From positions 1-55,959 of the forward strand of contig DXWL01000011.1 of the NCBI GenBank assembly GCA_019416865.1: a DNA stretch of 55,959 nucleotides. Reading direction: 5' to 3'. Origin of the DNA: Fusobacterium sp. (GTDB lineage: Bacteria; Fusobacteriota; Fusobacteriia; Fusobacteriales; Fusobacteriaceae). Both the position numbers and the translations under genes were made by a program. The notes below the pieces were generated by a model that was not told the DNA's origin, ran no database searches, and worked only from the letters and a program-made list of their open reading frames with translations. Positions 24,252 to 32,612 of this stretch are shown piece by piece (position 1 is the stretch's first letter; every line of letters starts with the position of its first letter).

Positions 24252-24947
24252 TTATCCTACAAGAAAGATAAATATAGGTGCAATTATAAAAGTAATAATT
24301 CCAGCTATAACTATTGAAAGAGCACTCATAGCTCCTTCAATTTCTCCCATTTCAAGAGCCTTTGATGTACCTACAGCATGGCTTGATATTCCAATTCCAA
24401 TTCCTTTTGCCACTGGATGTTTTATTCTGAAATATTTGCATACAAGAGGAGCAAAAACATTTCCAGATATTCCTGTAACAAGAATTGAGAAAATTGTAAT
24501 AGCAGGAATTCCTCCCAGAAGTTTGCTCAATTCAATCCCTATTGGTGTAGTAATAGATTTAGGCATAAATGATACAAGAAGCATTTTATCTATACCTAAA
24601 AGTTTTCCAAGAAGTATAGTCGAAAGAATAGCTGTAATAGCTCCAACGATTGAACCAATTAATATAGGAACAAGATTTTTCTTTAATTTTTCTAGTTGTC
24701 TATATAGAGGAAGAGCAAGGGCTATTGTAGCCGGAGCTAAAAGAAATGTAATGTAATCTCCCCCTTTTCTGAAATAGTCTAAAGGAATATTAAAGAATGA
24801 TATTACAGACATTGCAATAACTATTCCTAAAAGAAGAGGATTTAATACAGGAAATTTTAATTTTTTAAAAATAAAAAGTCCTATTTCAAATGATAAAATT
24901 GTAAGAATAAGCCCAAATAGGGGTGTGTTTAATATAGTTATATCCAT
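24252..24947 (-). CDS. lrgB: LrgB/CidB family membrane protein (antiholin-like)
   Basis: About 231 residues with several hydrophobic helices. Hallmarks: PLLLGIV (residues ~33-39), GGDYITFLLAPATIALALPLYRQ-type stretch near 55-75, FMPKSITTPIGIELS (near 127) and GISSHAVGTSKALEMGEIEGAMS, all conserved in LrgB/YohK. Acts with LrgA in the inner membrane. The family is linked to control of autolysis and, more recently, to carboxylate (pyruvate) transport. Start at ATG 24947 (GGAG upstream), sharing one base with the lrgA stop. A longer in-frame start at 24974 lies inside lrgA. Confidence 0.93.
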   Translation of the reverse strand: MDITILNTPLFGLILTILSFEIGLFIFKKLKFPVLNPLLLGIVIAMSVISFFNIPLDYFRKGGDYITFLLAPATIALALPLYRQLEKLKKNLVPILIGSIVGAITAILSTILLGKLLGIDKMLLVSFMPKSITTPIGIELSKLLGGIPAITIFSILVTGISGNVFAPLVCKYFRIKHPVAKGIGIGISSHAVGTSKALEMGEIEGAMSALSIVIAGIITFIIAPIFIFLVG

Positions 24948-25294
24948 TATTTTTTCTCCATTTTCTTGATACAAAAGTCAACAGTTTTTCCAGTAATAAC
25001 CATAGTGATTATTGTAGTGATAATTAAAAGAAGAATGATTTTAAAGAATCCTGTTTTTAAAAGAGTCATATATTCTAAAAGTTCCACAGCAGGAGGAAGG
25101 AAGAATACAATCATATTAAGAATAAGAAAATCACAAACCTTTTCTATTTTTTCAGCTTTAAGTTTTCCGCTCCAAAGAAGAATAAAGAGAATAAGCATTC
25201 CCAAAATAGTTCCAGGAAGAGGAAGATGAAAAAGGTTTTGTAAAAAAATACCAGCAAAATTTATTGCCAGAAGAATTAAAAGTTGTCTAAGCAT
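24947..25294 (-). CDS. lrgA: LrgA/CidA family membrane protein (holin-like)
   Basis: 115 residues with four hydrophobic helices. The N-terminus is typical (LLAINFAGIFLQNLFHLPLPGTILGMLILFILL), followed by a conserved FLPPAVELLEY segment near 65. Forms the holin-like partner of LrgB; in other bacteria the pair responds to membrane state or pyruvate. First gene of the lrgAB transcript, which starts at a consensus promoter and a long hairpin. No LytSR two-component genes are near. Confidence 0.93.
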   Translation of the reverse strand: MLRQLLILLAINFAGIFLQNLFHLPLPGTILGMLILFILLWSGKLKAEKIEKVCDFLILNMIVFFLPPAVELLEYMTLLKTGFFKIILLLIITTIITMVITGKTVDFCIKKMEKK

Positions 25295-25324
25295 TTATAC
25301 ACCTGTCCTTTTCAAAAAATATTG

Positions 25325-25382
25325 ATTAATTTAATTAGCAAATTGATTTTTTCCAAAAAATAAATTGGCTTATTAAATTAAT
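25325..25382 (-). promoter_or_regulatory. long imperfect palindrome at the 5' end of the lrgAB transcript
   Basis: Arms 25325-25352 and 25355-25382 pair over 28 positions with three mismatches, the outer 11 perfectly. It begins just downstream of the minus-strand -10, so the RNA would start with this hairpin. It may be a transcript-stabilising or attenuating structure, or a DNA operator. Confidence 0.6.
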
Positions 25383-25390
25383 ACCCTGCT

Positions 25391-25419
25391 ATTATAGTTT
25401 AATCTGTGGTATGTGTCAA
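25391..25419 (-). promoter_or_regulatory. consensus sigma-70 promoter for lrgAB
   Basis: On the minus strand: TTGACA (25419-25414), 17-base spacer, TATAAT (25396-25391). Both hexamers are perfect. Confidence 0.88.
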
Positions 25420-25460
25420 TAAATTTCACTTAAAAAAAACTTATTCCTAAGCATAAAATG

Positions 25461-25469
25461 TGATATAAT
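25461..25469 (+). promoter_or_regulatory. extended -10 promoter for the LTA-synthase-like gene
   Basis: TG-A-TATAAT (25461-25469), about 50 bases before the start codon. No convincing -35. Confidence 0.55.
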
Positions 25470-25517
25470 AATTTATTATGAAATTATTGTAAAAATTGTA
25501 GGAGGAAAGTTTTTTAT

Positions 25518-27476
25518 ATGAAAAAAGCAGGAATGTTAACATATCTTTTTAAAGAGTATATACTGCTCATCTTTCTTATGTGGATATGCAGAATACTTTT
25601 TATAGGGTTTAATAAAAGTGGATTGAAAGATATTCCTTTGTCTGTAATGGGAAAAAGTTTTTTTTATGGATGGATTTTTGATAATGCTGTTACTTGTTAT
25701 TATCTTGGGCTACTTCTTATTTTACTTCTTGTATACTGGATACTTCATCTTTTATGGATGGGGATATTAGGAAAATTAATAATAAACATTTATAAGATTG
25801 TGCTGTCTTCTTTTTTATTCATTATTATTCTTTCTGATATTCAATATTACAGAGCTTTTAACTTTCATTTGAATTCTACAATTCTTGATTATAGAGATCA
25901 TATGGATGAAATAGGAAATACAGTTCTTTTTGGAGATTATAATCTATTTTTGATGCTGGGATTATTTATATTCTTGGAAACTGTTTATCTTATATTTTCA
26001 ATGAAAGAGTTTAAAAAGGTATATGACAGAAGGATTTCTGTCGGAGAAAAATTTTTAGATCTTGTAACTATTTTTCTTACAGGGGTTTTAGTTGTTTTTG
26101 GTGCAAGAGGAGGTTTCAGTCAAGGTACACTTAACTGGGGAAGAGCCTATTTCAGTGATTATACATTTGCCAATCAAACAGCTTTAAATGGAGTGTTTGC
26201 ACTTGGAAAATCTCTTGATGTTGCAAGAAAAGATAATAAAAAAGAAAAATCTCATATTGATAAAATGTTTACTAAAGAGGAACTTATAAAAAATATGAGA
26301 GGATATATTGGAACAGAAAATGATGAGTTTTTATCAGATAAAAATATTCTTCTAAGAAAAACAGATACTCATAAAGAGATAAAAAAATATAATGTTGTAA
26401 TAGTTTTAATGGAAAGTTTTATGGGGGATACTGTAGGAGCATTGGGAGGAGAGCCTGACTTAACTCCAAATTATAATAAACTGGCTGAAGAAGGAGTATT
26501 TTTTACAAATTTTTATTCAAATGGAAACAGATCAAACAGAGGGATTTTATCTGTTTTAACAGGTTTTCCCTCACAATATGGGCAGTCAATTCTTAAGAAA
26601 CCAGTAGGTCAGAAACCTTTTATCTCACTTGCTCATATTTTAAGAGATAGAGGATATTCCACTCATTTTATGTATGGAGGAGATATTGAGTTTGATAATA
26701 TGAAAGGGTTTCTTACTACAAATGGAGTTGATAACATTATATCAAAAAATAATTTCCCTTTAGCTGACAGAACTATAAAATGGGGAGTTCCAGATGATAA
26801 AGTTTTTGATAAAGCAGCAGATTATTTGGGAAAACTTAAAGAACCTTTCTTTTTTGAAGTATTCACACTTAGTAATCATGCTCCCTTTGATATTCCTGAA
26901 AATTTTAAAAAATTAAAAGAGGAAGAGTATGAAGATTATGAAAGATATAATGCTTTTATGTTTGCAGATTATTCTTTGGGAAGATTTATTGAAGCTGTAA
27001 AAGATAAAAAATGGGCAAAAAATACAATCTTTATCTTTGTAGCAGATCATGGAGAAAATAGGAGAAAACCTATTGATATAGACTGGAAAAAGTTTTCTAA
27101 TCCTCTTGTGATATGGACACCAGGAGGTCAGCTTAAAGCAGAAAAAATTACTAAAGCAGGTTCACAGTTGGATATTCTTCCAACAGTTATGGGAATTTTA
27201 GGTGGGAAATATGTCCACTCATCTTGGGGAAAAAATATTCTTGATCCTAAAATAGAAAAAAGTACAGCCTATGTTGTAGAAAATAATTTTGTTGGGATAA
27301 TAGATGAAGATAAAATATATATGGACGGAATAACTGTAGGAAACTCCCTTAGAAAAAAAAGTGATGATTCTATAGTAGATGATGAAAAATTAAAAGAAGA
27401 ATATAAAAAAGCTGCCAGAAGTTTCTTGGAACTTTCTATAGTACAGGAAAGAGAAGGAAGCTTTGGAAGAGAGTAA
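25518..27476 (+). CDS. LTA synthase family membrane sulfatase-fold phosphotransferase
   Basis: A 652-residue protein with about five N-terminal membrane helices (to ~210) and an extracytoplasmic alkaline phosphatase-fold domain. The latter has VVIVLMESFMGD (metal Glu, near 293), NFYSNGNRSNRGILSVLTGFPS (nucleophile Ser/Thr position, here Ser in NRSNRG), FTLSNHAPFD (His ligand) and VFIFVADHGENR. The family moves phosphoglycerol or phosphoethanolamine from phospholipid onto glycans or glycolipids. In a diderm the target could be LPS or periplasmic glucan (OpgB-like) rather than lipoteichoic acid, which is inference. AGGAGG precedes the ATG. Monocistronic, with its own promoter and terminator. 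Confidence 0.87.
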   Translation: MKKAGMLTYLFKEYILLIFLMWICRILFIGFNKSGLKDIPLSVMGKSFFYGWIFDNAVTCYYLGLLLILLLVYWILHLLWMGILGKLIINIYKIVLSSFLFIIILSDIQYYRAFNFHLNSTILDYRDHMDEIGNTVLFGDYNLFLMLGLFIFLETVYLIFSMKEFKKVYDRRISVGEKFLDLVTIFLTGVLVVFGARGGFSQGTLNWGRAYFSDYTFANQTALNGVFALGKSLDVARKDNKKEKSHIDKMFTKEELIKNMRGYIGTENDEFLSDKNILLRKTDTHKEIKKYNVVIVLMESFMGDTVGALGGEPDLTPNYNKLAEEGVFFTNFYSNGNRSNRGILSVLTGFPSQYGQSILKKPVGQKPFISLAHILRDRGYSTHFMYGGDIEFDNMKGFLTTNGVDNIISKNNFPLADRTIKWGVPDDKVFDKAADYLGKLKEPFFFEVFTLSNHAPFDIPENFKKLKEEEYEDYERYNAFMFADYSLGRFIEAVKDKKWAKNTIFIFVADHGENRRKPIDIDWKKFSNPLVIWTPGGQLKAEKITKAGSQLDILPTVMGILGGKYVHSSWGKNILDPKIEKSTAYVVENNFVGIIDEDKIYMDGITVGNSLRKKSDDSIVDDEKLKEEYKKAARSFLELSIVQEREGSFGRE

Positions 27477-27481
27477 ATTGA

Positions 27482-27523
27482 AAGGGCTGCTACAATTTTA
27501 AAAATTGTAACAGCTCTTTTTTA
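27482..27523 (+). terminator. intrinsic terminator after the LTA-synthase-like gene
   Basis: Stem AGGGCTG-TACAATTTT pairs with AAAATTGTAACAGCTCT (27484-27499 with 27501-27517, minor bulges), followed by TTTTTTA. Confidence 0.8.
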
Positions 27524-27541
27524 TAATTTCAGATATTAAAA

Positions 27542-28267
27542 TTATATAAATAGTTTATAAAGAGCAACGAATATCGAGATTACAGCCACACTTCTTTTTA
27601 TAATAACTTGATTTACTTTTACACTGTATTTGCTTCCTAAGAATACTCCGATTCCATGGAAGAAAGATGAAACAGCGAGAGTAAATAAAAGTGTTTTTGA
27701 GCAATTTCCATTTAAATATCCTATAACACTAGGAACTGCAATAAAGACAGAATCAAAAAGAGCTATTGCAACAGCTTGTCTTACTCCTATTCCCAAAACT
27801 ACAAGAAGGGGCATAACAAGAATAGGTCCCCCTGCTCCAGATAAAGCACACACAGCAGCAGTAGTAATTCCTATTATAATAACAACAGCTGAATTTGGAG
27901 TTTTACTTTCCAAATTTTCTTTATCTTTACGAAGAAGTATTGAAATTCCAGAAAGAAGAACAACCATATACAGCAATATTTTTACTATGGAGTCATCAAT
28001 CATTGAATTTAGATATACTCCAAAAATTGCTCCTAAAAAACTTGAAATTCCAAGCTTTGTTCCAAATTTTATATTAAGCTGTCCATGTTTGTAATAATTT
28101 ATTGAGCCTATTATTCCACACACAAGAAAGGCAAAAAAACTTAGAGCTAAAGCTTCACGGACATTATAGTTCAAAGAAACATAAAGCATGGGAAGTAAAA
28201 ATCCAGCAACTCCAGTAAGTCCCACTAAGCCTCCTACAATAAAATTTACAATTATAATAATGAACAT
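27542..28267 (-). CDS. TSUP (TauE/SafE) family membrane permease
   Basis: 241 residues with about eight hydrophobic helices. The two TSUP half-repeats are visible as GLVGLTGVAGFLLPMLYVSLNYNVREALALSF (start) and CALSGAGGPILVMPLLVVLGIGVRQAVAIALFDS (near 138-171). The family exports sulfite, sulfoacetate and other small organosulfur or carboxylate anions. It overlaps the amidohydrolase gene by 16 bases and is last in a four-gene minus-strand operon. A link to a product of that operon is likely but unproven. Confidence 0.85.
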   Translation of the reverse strand: MFIIIIVNFIVGGLVGLTGVAGFLLPMLYVSLNYNVREALALSFFAFLVCGIIGSINYYKHGQLNIKFGTKLGISSFLGAIFGVYLNSMIDDSIVKILLYMVVLLSGISILLRKDKENLESKTPNSAVVIIIGITTAAVCALSGAGGPILVMPLLVVLGIGVRQAVAIALFDSVFIAVPSVIGYLNGNCSKTLLFTLAVSSFFHGIGVFLGSKYSVKVNQVIIKRSVAVISIFVALYKLFI

Positions 28268-29532
28268 TTTTCCTCCAATTCTTTAAAAACAGAATTTTCA
28301 TCAATTGTTAAAATTTTTCTGTCTTTCATAATCCATTTTCCGTCAACCATCGAATGGATTATATCTCCTTTATTCACACATTCAAAAATTGTATTTGTAT
28401 AATTATAACTAAACCAAAGATGTGGTTTTGTTAAGTCAATAAATATTAAATCAGCTAAATATCCCTCTTTTATTTTTCCTATATTTTTTCTTAAAAAATA
28501 TTTTCCATTTTCAGTAGCCATTTTTAAAAGAGATTTTGCTGGAAGAATCTTCCTGTCTTGATTTTTAACTCCCCAAGTTACATTCATCATACAACGAAGT
28601 GTTTTCATCTCATCCCAAAGGCTTAAACCTCCATGAGCAGCTCCGTCACTTCCAAGCCCTATTTTAATATCTTTTTTTAAAAGTTCAGGAGTATTTGCCA
28701 GTGCTTTTCCTGAATTTGAAAAAGGACATTGACATATTTTAATATCTTTTTTTAAAATAATCTCTTTTTCCTTTTCAGAAAGTATAAGTGAATGAGCACC
28801 TATAAAATCATTCTCTAAGACTCCCAAACTTTCTAAATATTCATAGGGAGTCATTCCTGTTTTTGAAATAATATATTGAACCTCTTTTTCATATTCATTC
28901 ATATGAGCTTGTAACATTGTTTTTCTTTCTTTGGCGTGTTCAGAAATTTTTAAAATCAGATCTTCCGAAACAGAAAGAAGAGAACGAAGGGAATAATATA
29001 TTTGAATCAGTCCTTTTCCATTCCATTTTTCATATAATTCATCAATTTTTTTTACAGCTTCCTCTGTGCTGAAGCAAATGCTTTCAGGAAGATTTTCATC
29101 ATTCATTGTGGAATAGGTTACAGCTCCCCTCATTCCGCTTTTAAATATCTCTTCACAGGCACTTTCCATATGATAACTTCCTGCATCAACAAATGATGTT
29201 GTTCCAGAGTGTATCATTTCAATCAGTGCAAGTTTAGTATTAAGTTTCATTGTTTCATCTGTAAGGGAGCTTTCAAAGGGAAGCATTATATCCTGCCAAA
29301 TAATTCTTTCAGCATCCAGAACTTTTCCTTTTAGAAGCTGCTGCCCAATATGTGTATGAGCATCACAAAGCCCTGGCATAACAATTAATTTTTCTCCATC
29401 AACAATCTCTTCGTTTGGAAGAGGGATTAAATTTGTACCAATATTTTTTATAAGATTATTTTCAATACGAATATCTTTATGAAAAATAACTTCGAAGTTT
29501 TCATCTAAATAACCAATATTTTTTAAAAGCAT
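28252..29532 (-). CDS. amidohydrolase, SAH/MTA deaminase-like (cytosine/guanine deaminase superfamily)
   Basis: 426 residues, TIM-barrel metallohydrolase. Metal ligands are placed as expected: HxH in GLCDAHTHIGQQ (near 57-61), His in LQAHMNEYEKEV (near 210), His in FIGAHSLILSEKE (near 247) and Asp in IGLGSDGAAHGG (near 298). The tail IGKIKEGYLADLIFIDL is the usual final beta-sandwich of deaminases such as SAH/MTA deaminase or chlorohydrolase-type enzymes. Substrate is probably an aminopurine, pterin or related N-heterocycle, not resolvable from sequence. Operon neighbours are two membrane proteins upstream and a TSUP permease downstream, suggesting uptake, deamination and export. Confidence 0.85.
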   Translation of the reverse strand: MLLKNIGYLDENFEVIFHKDIRIENNLIKNIGTNLIPLPNEEIVDGEKLIVMPGLCDAHTHIGQQLLKGKVLDAERIIWQDIMLPFESSLTDETMKLNTKLALIEMIHSGTTSFVDAGSYHMESACEEIFKSGMRGAVTYSTMNDENLPESICFSTEEAVKKIDELYEKWNGKGLIQIYYSLRSLLSVSEDLILKISEHAKERKTMLQAHMNEYEKEVQYIISKTGMTPYEYLESLGVLENDFIGAHSLILSEKEKEIILKKDIKICQCPFSNSGKALANTPELLKKDIKIGLGSDGAAHGGLSLWDEMKTLRCMMNVTWGVKNQDRKILPAKSLLKMATENGKYFLRKNIGKIKEGYLADLIFIDLTKPHLWFSYNYTNTIFECVNKGDIIHSMVDGKWIMKDRKILTIDENSVFKELEEKCSLL

Positions 29533-29533
29533 T

Positions 29534-29983
29534 TTAAATCACTCCAGTGAGAGCAAGAACTATTTGAGAGATTATTGCTGATCCTAAAAAAGTTCCTGTC
29601 ATTACCAAGATGCTTATAATTATCATTTTCCACCCTTGTCCTGCAAAACTTTTTAATTGATTACTCATAGAAATTCCTGCAAATGCTCCTACCATAGTAA
29701 GTGGTGCAGTAAATTGAATTTTTCCTACAGCTGATATAACATAACTATTTATAGGTGATATTGGAGAAGCTATAATCAAACCTAAAATTGAGCAGTATGC
29801 AACAATAGGCAGATGTAAAAAGTAAAGAATTTTTGAAATAATAACAGCACAAAAAGAAACAACAAGAAGGATTGTAATCCCTGGAATAGATTCAAAAAAT
29901 CCAATTTTAAATCCAACATAATTTGCAAGAGCAATTCCACATCCTGCAATTATAAATAAAAATACCCATTCTCTGTATCTCAT
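29534..29983 (-). CDS. small integral membrane protein, partner of the DUF3100-like protein
   Basis: 149 residues, nearly all hydrophobic, with four to five helices (VFLFIIAGCGIALANYVGF, ITILLVVSFCAVIISKIL, IIIISILVMTGTFLGSAI-like end). The segment TAPLTMVGAFAGISMSNQ between helices resembles motifs in small transporter subunits. Not recognised by name. Its ATG shares one base with the stop of the upstream DUF3100-like gene, so the two proteins are probably made in stoichiometry and may form one transporter. The amidohydrolase follows one base downstream. Confidence 0.75.
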   Translation of the reverse strand: MRYREWVFLFIIAGCGIALANYVGFKIGFFESIPGITILLVVSFCAVIISKILYFLHLPIVAYCSILGLIIASPISPINSYVISAVGKIQFTAPLTMVGAFAGISMSNQLKSFAGQGWKMIIISILVMTGTFLGSAIISQIVLALTGVI

Positions 29984-30822
29984 TATTTATCTTCTCCTTT
30001 GTCTTTTTTTAAAGAAAGTTTTGGCTCCAAAAAGTTATATAATTTTTTTGTAAGAGGGATTCCCACAAAAATAGCTACATAGATTCCTGTTATACCTGAC
30101 AGAGTTTCACTTGCACTTGCAAGAGCTGAAATTTGTGAAGCCATTTCAGGATATATAATTGAAAGTGATGCAGTGGCACTTGCCATCATAATTCCTGCTC
30201 CTACTCCACTTGCAAGAGCTAAAGCAAAAGGATGAAACAGCCCTGTATAAGCAACAAGTGAAGCAAGAATTCCAAAATATATTGTACCAATCATTCCTCC
30301 AACAATATAAACAGAAAGACTTCCTCTTGTTTCAGGTGAATCCACTCCAAAAACATCAGTTGCAAGGGCAAGATTTGATTCACGGTTAATAGAGTGTGTT
30401 GCTCCTATAGCTTCTCTTTTAAGTCCAAGCATAATTGCTACAGGCATTGCAAATAAAATTGTTCCTAAATTTCCTATTTCCTGAATAAGAAGAGCAGGAC
30501 CTGCAGATAAAACAACGTTAAGATTTGCTCCGGCATTTATTCCAAGTTTTACAATAAATGGGCAGATACATACAAGAACAAGTTTACTGGCAGCTTTTAC
30601 CTCATCTGTTTTTAAAATTTTAAAACATTGAGGACCTGTTGTCATTCCTAAAATTAAAGAATAGAAAATTGGAAACAAAATAAATGTTCCTATTTTCAAA
30701 GGAATTGAAACTCTTCCAATAGAATCAGCAACAGCAACAAAGATAAGAGCCAAAATAAATATTTTATATTCAGCTCTTATCCTTTCAGAAAGTGAACCAT
30801 ACATCATTTTTTCTTTTTCCAT
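29983..30822 (-). CDS. DUF3100-like multi-pass membrane protein (putative transporter)
   Basis: About 279 residues with eight or so hydrophobic helices. Sequence features include IGRVSIPLKIGTFILFPIFYS, LSAGPALLIQEIGNLGT, GLKREAIGATHSINRESNLA (near 150-170) and GSLSVYIVGGMIGT. I associate these with the DUF3100 family seen beside amidohydrolases, from memory and with moderate confidence. Start at ATG 30822, preceded by AGGTGG; an in-frame start at 30933 would add a Lys-rich segment that crosses the promoter zone. First gene of the minus-strand operon. A minus-strand extended -10 (TG-C-TAAAAT, 30872-30864 region) is a weak promoter candidate. Divergent from the Crp/Fnr gene. Confidence 0.75.
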   Translation of the reverse strand: MEKEKMMYGSLSERIRAEYKIFILALIFVAVADSIGRVSIPLKIGTFILFPIFYSLILGMTTGPQCFKILKTDEVKAASKLVLVCICPFIVKLGINAGANLNVVLSAGPALLIQEIGNLGTILFAMPVAIMLGLKREAIGATHSINRESNLALATDVFGVDSPETRGSLSVYIVGGMIGTIYFGILASLVAYTGLFHPFALALASGVGAGIMMASATASLSIIYPEMASQISALASASETLSGITGIYVAIFVGIPLTKKLYNFLEPKLSLKKDKGEDK

Positions 30823-30960
30823 AATTTTTAACCACCTAAAGATTTTATTTTTAATACCAGACCATTTTAGCAAAAAAAAATTTTTAAAAAAAGGACAAAT
30901 GAGAAGAATTGATATATTTTTTTTCTGTACCATGTTATAATTTTAAAGAGGTGATAAATA

Positions 30961-31671
30961 ATGACATTTGATGAAGTATTGGAGAAAGTTCCTGAACTTA
31001 AAGGTTATCTTATTAATATGCCTGAAAATTTAAAAAGTAAATTTGTTGTGAAAATTCATCCTCCTGGAACAATAATACATCATCAGCAAAGTGATCTTGA
31101 TGTGTTTGGAATTGTTGCCACAGGGGAACACAGAGTAATAAATATTTTTGAAAATGGAAATATTTTTATGATAGAAAAGAATGAGCCTATTGATTTTATA
31201 GGAGAGGTTACAATAATTGCAGGAATGAGGCAAACCTCTGTTACCATTGAAACAATAACAGAGAGTATTATTATGTATATATCTCGTGCTGATTTTGAAG
31301 AGTGGATAAAAAAGGATATTCATTTTTTATATCTTGTTTCACAAAAAATTGCTTTAAAACTTTATCGTTCGTCTTCAAACAGAGGGGCAAAACTTTTTTA
31401 TCCTCCACATTTTTTACTTCTTGATTACTTAATTCAATATGCCCAAAAAGAAAAAATATCAAAGGATAAAGTTTTTGTTTTAAAAAAAACCAGAGAGGAG
31501 CTTCATGAAGAGCTGGGAATAGGGGTAAAAACATTGAATCGTACTATTCCAAAGTTAAAAGAGGATAAGGTCATCTCAATTGTTAAAGGAAAAATTTCGA
31601 TGACCTATGAACAATATAAATTAGCTGCAAAAATTATTAAATACTATGTAAAACAGGATATAAAAAAATAA
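30961..31671 (+). CDS. Crp/Fnr family transcriptional regulator
   Basis: 236 residues. An N-terminal cyclic-nucleotide-binding-type beta-barrel spans ~30-120 (HPPGTIIHHQQSDLD, FIGEVTIIAG), with a long dimerisation helix (~120-150) and a C-terminal winged helix with TREELHEELGIGVKTLNRTIPKLKEDKVI as the DNA-binding HTH (near 178-206). No Fnr-type N-terminal cysteine set is present, and the usual cAMP-binding Arg-Ser pair is not evident, so the effector may be something else. Divergent from the DUF3100/amidohydrolase/TSUP operon with 138 bases between, so it is the likely local regulator. AAAGAGGTG precedes the ATG. Confidence 0.9.
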   Translation: MTFDEVLEKVPELKGYLINMPENLKSKFVVKIHPPGTIIHHQQSDLDVFGIVATGEHRVINIFENGNIFMIEKNEPIDFIGEVTIIAGMRQTSVTIETITESIIMYISRADFEEWIKKDIHFLYLVSQKIALKLYRSSSNRGAKLFYPPHFLLLDYLIQYAQKEKISKDKVFVLKKTREELHEELGIGVKTLNRTIPKLKEDKVISIVKGKISMTYEQYKLAAKIIKYYVKQDIKK

Positions 31672-31682
31672 AAAATATTTTA

Positions 31683-32540
31683 TTATTTTATTTCAAGTAT
31701 CATCTCATATTGAAGAGAAGTAATTTCAAATCCTAAATTTTCAAGAAAATTTTCCATATTTTTATATTCTCTGTCAATATTAATAAATTTTACAAGTTTT
31801 GTATCACTATTTTTTATTAACTGGTATATAATATTTTTTCCTATGTTTTGTTTTCTATAATTTTTATTTATTGCTAACTGAGGAATTTTACCTGATTTTT
31901 TCTCAACAATTCCATATCCTATTATTTTATCATTATCCTTTGCAATGACATAAGAGAATATTTCTTTTACTGCTTTTACAGAATTAATTGAATTCTGCCA
32001 TGAAGGATAAAAATCCCAAAAAGTTTTGAAATCTTCCCACATTTCATCAGTGATTTCAGAAAGAGTTTCGATAGCATAGGGAATGGAAACAGGACAAATA
32101 CAAACATTTTCTTTTAAACGAAATACAGAAAAATATCTTGAGATTTTAAAGTTTTGAGAACTGTAAAGCCCAAAAGCTTTTTTATTGCTTTGAATAACTT
32201 CAAGAAGATATTGCTCTGTATTTTTTTCTTTTAATACTTCTAAAATTTTAACAAGCATTTTTTTTGAAAAACCACAGTTTCTATAAAAAGGAAGCAGAGC
32301 AGTTCCTATATCATAAGCAGTTTCTTTTCCATTCCACTGTCTTTTTCCGTTAAATCCTACAAGTTTTTCCTTATGAAAAAGCCCTATGGATATTTCAGGA
32401 TTAAATCCTTTTCCTACAAGCATTTTTTCAAACTCATCATAGGGAAGAAAAATATTTACAGAGTAATCAGAAAAAGCTTCCATGAAACTTTCATATATTA
32501 TTTTAGTATCAATATTATTTAAAGTTTTAAATAAATACAT
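31683..32540 (-). CDS. tandem GNAT acetyltransferase
   Basis: 285 residues containing two GNAT-like halves. The N-terminal half (to ~135) has GTALLPFYRNCGFSKKMLVKILEVLK, a degenerate acetyl-CoA loop, and ends with NKKAFGLYSSQNFKISRYFSVF. The C-terminal half (~150-285) has PQLAINKNYRKQNIGKNIIYQLIK, a better acetyl-CoA binding loop. Acceptor unknown (small molecule or protein N-terminus). Convergent with the Crp/Fnr gene, with only 11 bases between; no clear terminator separates them. Confidence 0.82.
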   Translation of the reverse strand: MYLFKTLNNIDTKIIYESFMEAFSDYSVNIFLPYDEFEKMLVGKGFNPEISIGLFHKEKLVGFNGKRQWNGKETAYDIGTALLPFYRNCGFSKKMLVKILEVLKEKNTEQYLLEVIQSNKKAFGLYSSQNFKISRYFSVFRLKENVCICPVSIPYAIETLSEITDEMWEDFKTFWDFYPSWQNSINSVKAVKEIFSYVIAKDNDKIIGYGIVEKKSGKIPQLAINKNYRKQNIGKNIIYQLIKNSDTKLVKFINIDREYKNMENFLENLGFEITSLQYEMILEIK

Positions 32541-32565
32541 AATCCTCCATGTAAAGTAAATTTAA

Positions 32566-32604
32566 AAAAAGCTGGTCAGACAATGAAATCTGTTCCAGCC
32601 TTTT
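32566..32604 (-). terminator. intrinsic terminator after lysS
   Basis: On the minus strand, GGCTGGAACAGA pairs imperfectly with TCTGACCAGC and runs into seven T (complement of 32564-32570). Confidence 0.72.
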
Positions 32605-32612
32605 TATTTAAA

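Noticed and set aside
27630..28094. 154-residue plus-strand open frame
   Set aside because: Antisense to the TSUP permease, which has clear family motifs and helices.
30823..30960. Crp/Fnr-type binding palindrome between the divergent operon and its regulator
   Set aside because: Only a single TTGAT half-site is present; no symmetrical TTGAT-N4-ATCAA or TGTGA-N6-TCACA pair could be found.
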